DNA from: Streptomyces sp. 2114.4
GTDB taxonomy: Bacteria; Actinomycetota; Actinomycetes; Streptomycetales; Streptomycetaceae
Assembly (NCBI RefSeq): GCF_900187385.1
Contig: NZ_FYEY01000001.1
Location: 5,890,001 to 5,954,000 of the forward strand
Reading direction: 5' to 3'
Length of the DNA stretch: 64,000 nucleotides
Under the pieces are notes generated by a model. That model had not been told where the DNA came from. It did no database searches and saw nothing but the letters and a program-made list of their open reading frames with translations. The position numbers and the translations under genes were made by a program. Shown here one piece after another: positions 61,553 through 64,000 of the stretch (positions are counted from its first letter, which is position 1; every line of letters starts with the position of its first letter).

Positions 61553-62863
61553 ATGAGCTTCACGCGGACGCTGCGTGCAGTTGGCGGCGTGGCGGTGGCA
61601 GGAGCACTGCTCTTCACCGCCGCGCCGACCGCTTCGGCGGACTACATCAGGGACGGGCAATGGGCGCTAGATGCGTTCAATCCGCAAAAGGTGTGGAAGG
61701 AGTCGACCGGCAAGGGCGTCACCGTGGCGGTCATCGACTCCGGTGTCAACGGAGACCACGTTGACCTCAAGGGCAATGTTCTCCCCGGGAAGAGTTTTGC
61801 CGGCGACGGCGGTACGGCAGATCACGAATCCGGTGATGATCACGGTACGGCCATGGCGGCCCTGATTGCAGGCCATGGACACGGGCCCAATCATGCCGAC
61901 GGAATCATGGGTCTGGCACCGGATGCGAAGATTCTGCCGATCAAGAGGAACGAATCGGTAGGCGGCCCTGAGACCCTCATCGACGGTCCGATTCGGTACG
62001 CAGTTGATCACGGCGCAAAGGTCATCAACATGTCTTTTGCGGGCGCCCCTCTGAGTTACGACGAAAAGAGTGCAGTCAACTACGCCCTCAAGAAGGACGT
62101 GCTGCTGGTTGCTGGTTCCGGTAACGATGGCTCCAGCAAGCCTCTCTACCCCGCCGCGGCGCCCGGCGTTTTGGCTGTAGGGGCAGTGGGGGAGGACGGA
62201 AAGGTCCTTTCTCGGTCAAACTACGGCCCCCACATCCGTTTGATCGCTCCCGGCGAGAAGATCTACTCCGCCGGCACCTCCATGAAGTACCGGCAGGCCA
62301 CCGGCACCTCCGACTCAACGGCCTATGTGTCGGCGGCCGCAGCCCTCGTCCGCTCGAAGTTCCCCGACCTCACCGCGGGCCAGGTCGCCAATCGCCTCAC
62401 GAAGACGGCGATCACCCCGGACGGCAAGACGGGCGTCACGTCTCCTGACCCCAAGTACGGCTACGGAGTGATTCGCCCGTACCGGGCCCTCTCGGAGAAT
62501 ATTCCGGCAGGCCCGAAGAACGGTCCGCTCATCATGCCGAAGGACACGGAGCCGTCCGCCGGCGCCGGCGCCGATGCGCCTGGGGGGAGCCCTTCGGCGA
62601 GCAGCGGTGCCGAGGAGAGCAGTGGCGTGAGCCCCCTTGCGGTTGTCGGTATCGCGGTGGGTGTGCTCGTTGTGCTGGGGATTGTCATCGGCGTGATCGT
62701 CGCCAACAAGAAGCGCCGCAATGGTCCGCCTCCGGGTGGTGGGGGCTTCGGCGGTCCTCACGGTGGTGTGGGGGTTCCCCCGCAGTATCCCGGCGCCTAC
62801 CAGCAGCCGGGTGGCCCTGGTGGGTACCAGTCGGCACCGCCCAACTACCCGCCTCGTCAGTAG
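61553..62863 (+). CDS. Mycosin-type subtilisin protease (second copy)
   Basis: 436 residues from ATG 61553 with GAGGAGAGG 9 nt upstream. Signal peptide cut near 29-30 (TASAD). Catalytic D62 (VIDSGVN), H97 (DDHGTAMA) and a Ser in the unusual block TGTSDSTAYVSAAAAL (S253) instead of GTSMAAP. A C-terminal membrane helix (~370-395, VVGIAVGVLVVLGIVIGVIV) is followed by a Pro/Gly/Tyr-rich cytoplasmic tail ending YPPRQ, longer than in the first copy. Substrates unknown; different from copy one in the active-site neighbourhood and tail. Confidence 0.9.
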   Translation: MSFTRTLRAVGGVAVAGALLFTAAPTASADYIRDGQWALDAFNPQKVWKESTGKGVTVAVIDSGVNGDHVDLKGNVLPGKSFAGDGGTADHESGDDHGTAMAALIAGHGHGPNHADGIMGLAPDAKILPIKRNESVGGPETLIDGPIRYAVDHGAKVINMSFAGAPLSYDEKSAVNYALKKDVLLVAGSGNDGSSKPLYPAAAPGVLAVGAVGEDGKVLSRSNYGPHIRLIAPGEKIYSAGTSMKYRQATGTSDSTAYVSAAAALVRSKFPDLTAGQVANRLTKTAITPDGKTGVTSPDPKYGYGVIRPYRALSENIPAGPKNGPLIMPKDTEPSAGAGADAPGGSPSASSGAEESSGVSPLAVVGIAVGVLVVLGIVIGVIVANKKRRNGPPPGGGGFGGPHGGVGVPPQYPGAYQQPGGPGGYQSAPPNYPPRQ

Positions 62864-62919
62864 AGACGCAGGCCTGCAGGCTTGGTGAGCTCATCCGCCG
62901 GTATCAGTCGGAGCGCGAC

Positions 62920-62952
62920 GCCAGACCGCAGCCAGACCGCAGCCAGATCGCA
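62920..62952. repeat. Three tandem 11-bp repeats
   Basis: GCCAGACCGCA, GCCAGACCGCA, GCCAGATCGCA immediately before the terminator stem. Confidence 0.8.
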
Positions 62953-62953
62953 G

Positions 62954-62994
62954 CAGGGGTGGAACCGCAGTTGGTGACCGCGGTTCCACCCCTG
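62954..62994. terminator. Bidirectional terminator between convergent mycosin and WXG-like genes
   Basis: Perfect 15-bp stem CAGGGGTGGAACCGC (62954-62968) / complement (62980-62994), loop of 11 nt, then TTGTGG. Confidence 0.9.
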
Positions 62995-63037
62995 TTGTGG
63001 TGCGGGGAGCCGAACGAACGAGCCGGTACCGAATCGC

Positions 63038-64000
63038 TCAGCCGAACACCGAACGCACCTCGTCCGTGATGTCCTGGTGGCGGGTGGCCGCGCCGCCCGT
63101 GCGGCGGTCGACATGGCGCTGTGCGTGGTCCAGGCCCCGGTTGGTGAGGTCTTCCTTGGCGTGGTCGACATAGGTGGTGGGGTCGGCGAGGCTGGTGACG
63201 CCTTCCTTGTACTCCTGGGCGCCTTCCTTGATGCCGTCGACGTATTCACCGGCTTTGTCCTTGCCGATGTCGGCGGTTTCGCCCCAGTCGATTCCGTCAC
63301 GGGCGCCGAAGTGGCTTTCGATGCCCTGCTGGGCCACGTTCTGGGCCATCTCCGTGGCGGCCTCTTGGGCCTTTGCCTTGCCCTCTTCGACGATCTTGTC
63401 CCTGGCGATTTCCTTCGCCTGATCGATGACCTTGTCCTTGACGGTCTCCTTGACCGTCTTCTTGACGTAGTCCGCCGCGATTTTGCGGGCTTCCTTCGAG
63501 ACGGGCTTCTTCGCCATCTTTTTGATGGCATCCATGGTGGCGTGCTCCATGGCCTTGGTGGCCGCCTCCATGACCTCACGTTTGATCTTGTCGAGGATCT
63601 GGCGGACGATCAGGCGGGTGGCCTGGGTGGCGCCCGCGGCACCGAGCTCGGACAGACCCAGGGTGAAGGGTGCGGCGGCCTGTGCCGCGATGAGCTCGGT
63701 GGCCAGCATGACGAGCTGGACGATGACGGCGATTTTTCCGGCGAGAACGGCGAGGGCGGCGGCATCGAAGGCGACGGCGATCACCTCGGCCGCCGCGGCG
63801 GCGTCACGAAGGTAGTGGTCGCCGCTGTCCCCGCCGCCGGAAAAGGAACCCCATTCGTGGGAAAAGCCCTCGATCGCCTCTCCGGAGTTGGCGGAGACGA
63901 CCTCACCGGCTGCCGAAGAGCCCTTGGTGGACGCTTGATTGACCGCCTCGGCGAAGTTGCGCCAGGTCTGGGCGCACTCGTGGAGCTTGTCCTCGTCGGC
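63038..64000 (-). CDS. WXG100-like helical protein, C-terminal part (cut by right edge)
   Basis: The frame is open through the right edge; 320 codons are visible and the start is outside. The first visible residues (ADEDKLHECAQTWRNFAEAV) and a hydrophobic helical stretch (FDAAALAVLAGKIAVIVQLVMLATELIA) resemble the N-terminal WXG100-like domain of large actinobacterial T7SS effectors of the CpnT-like class. The following region is long Lys/Glu/Ala helices (~KKTVKETVKDKVIDQ), likely coiled coil. The C-terminus ends with no recognisable toxin domain. Internal GTG near 63784 is not a start: the frame continues without a break. Confidence 0.75.
   Translation of the reverse strand, partial: ADEDKLHECAQTWRNFAEAVNQASTKGSSAAGEVVSANSGEAIEGFSHEWGSFSGGGDSGDHYLRDAAAAAEVIAVAFDAAALAVLAGKIAVIVQLVMLATELIAAQAAAPFTLGLSELGAAGATQATRLIVRQILDKIKREVMEAATKAMEHATMDAIKKMAKKPVSKEARKIAADYVKKTVKETVKDKVIDQAKEIARDKIVEEGKAKAQEAATEMAQNVAQQGIESHFGARDGIDWGETADIGKDKAGEYVDGIKEGAQEYKEGVTSLADPTTYVDHAKEDLTNRGLDHAQRHVDRRTGGAATRHQDITDEVRSVFG

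Noticed and set aside
63038-63784. Complete 248-residue gene starting at GTG 63784
   Set aside because: The frame continues without a stop to the window edge and the upstream residues look like a WXG100-type domain, so this is an internal GTG of a larger gene.

Overview
The window is a piece of a Streptomyces-type chromosome. GC is very high, third codon positions are almost always G or C, GTG and TTG starts are frequent, terminators are long GC stems with little or no T tract, and the gene order (polyamine and GABA genes, dxr-ispG-proS, rimP-nusA-infB-rbfA-truB-ribF, then an ESX type VII secretion locus) matches the block I know from Streptomyces coelicolor around SCO5655-SCO5735. I see no rRNA, tRNA, CRISPR array, transposase or prophage gene.

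Region 1 (1-23.8 kb) is polyamine and GABA catabolism. A partial ABC ATPase is followed by an Lrp/AsnC regulator plus class III aminotransferase operon, a divergent aldehyde dehydrogenase, a Tat-type polyamine-binding lipoprotein, an adenosine-deaminase-like enzyme and a NADAR protein. Next comes a six-gene run: aldehyde dehydrogenase, second binding lipoprotein, potA-like ATPase, two permeases and an FAD amine oxidoreductase. After a PAP2 phosphatase come gabT, a VirD4/TraG-like membrane ATPase, a PucR regulator and a further aldehyde dehydrogenase. Together these can import putrescine or spermidine, oxidise or transaminate the amines, oxidise the aldehydes and pass GABA on towards succinate.

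Region 2 (23.8-34 kb) holds an acyl-CoA dehydrogenase, dxr, a site-2 protease and ispG (MEP isoprenoid pathway), two GNAT acetyltransferases, a 335-bp nested inverted-repeat element, and proS.

Region 3 (34-49.1 kb) starts with three minus-strand genes: a pseudokinase-like aminoglycoside/hydroxyurea kinase relative, a DUF4439 ferritin-like protein and a lipoprotein. The translation block rimP-nusA-ylxR-infB-DUF503-rbfA-truB follows. A 1372-residue protein combining a degenerate trypsin-like domain with a P-loop NTPase domain sits between truB and ribF.

Region 4 (49.1-64 kb) is an ESX-type T7SS locus. It carries an EspI-like Pro/Gln-rich MinD/ParA ATPase, a 281-residue unknown, EccE, EccB, the WXG100 pair EsxB/EsxA, two mycosin proteases, two further WXG100/PPE-like candidate substrates and the C-terminal part of a WXG100-like helical protein. 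EccC and EccD are not in the window and presumably lie past the right edge. Strong bidirectional hairpins separate most transcription units.
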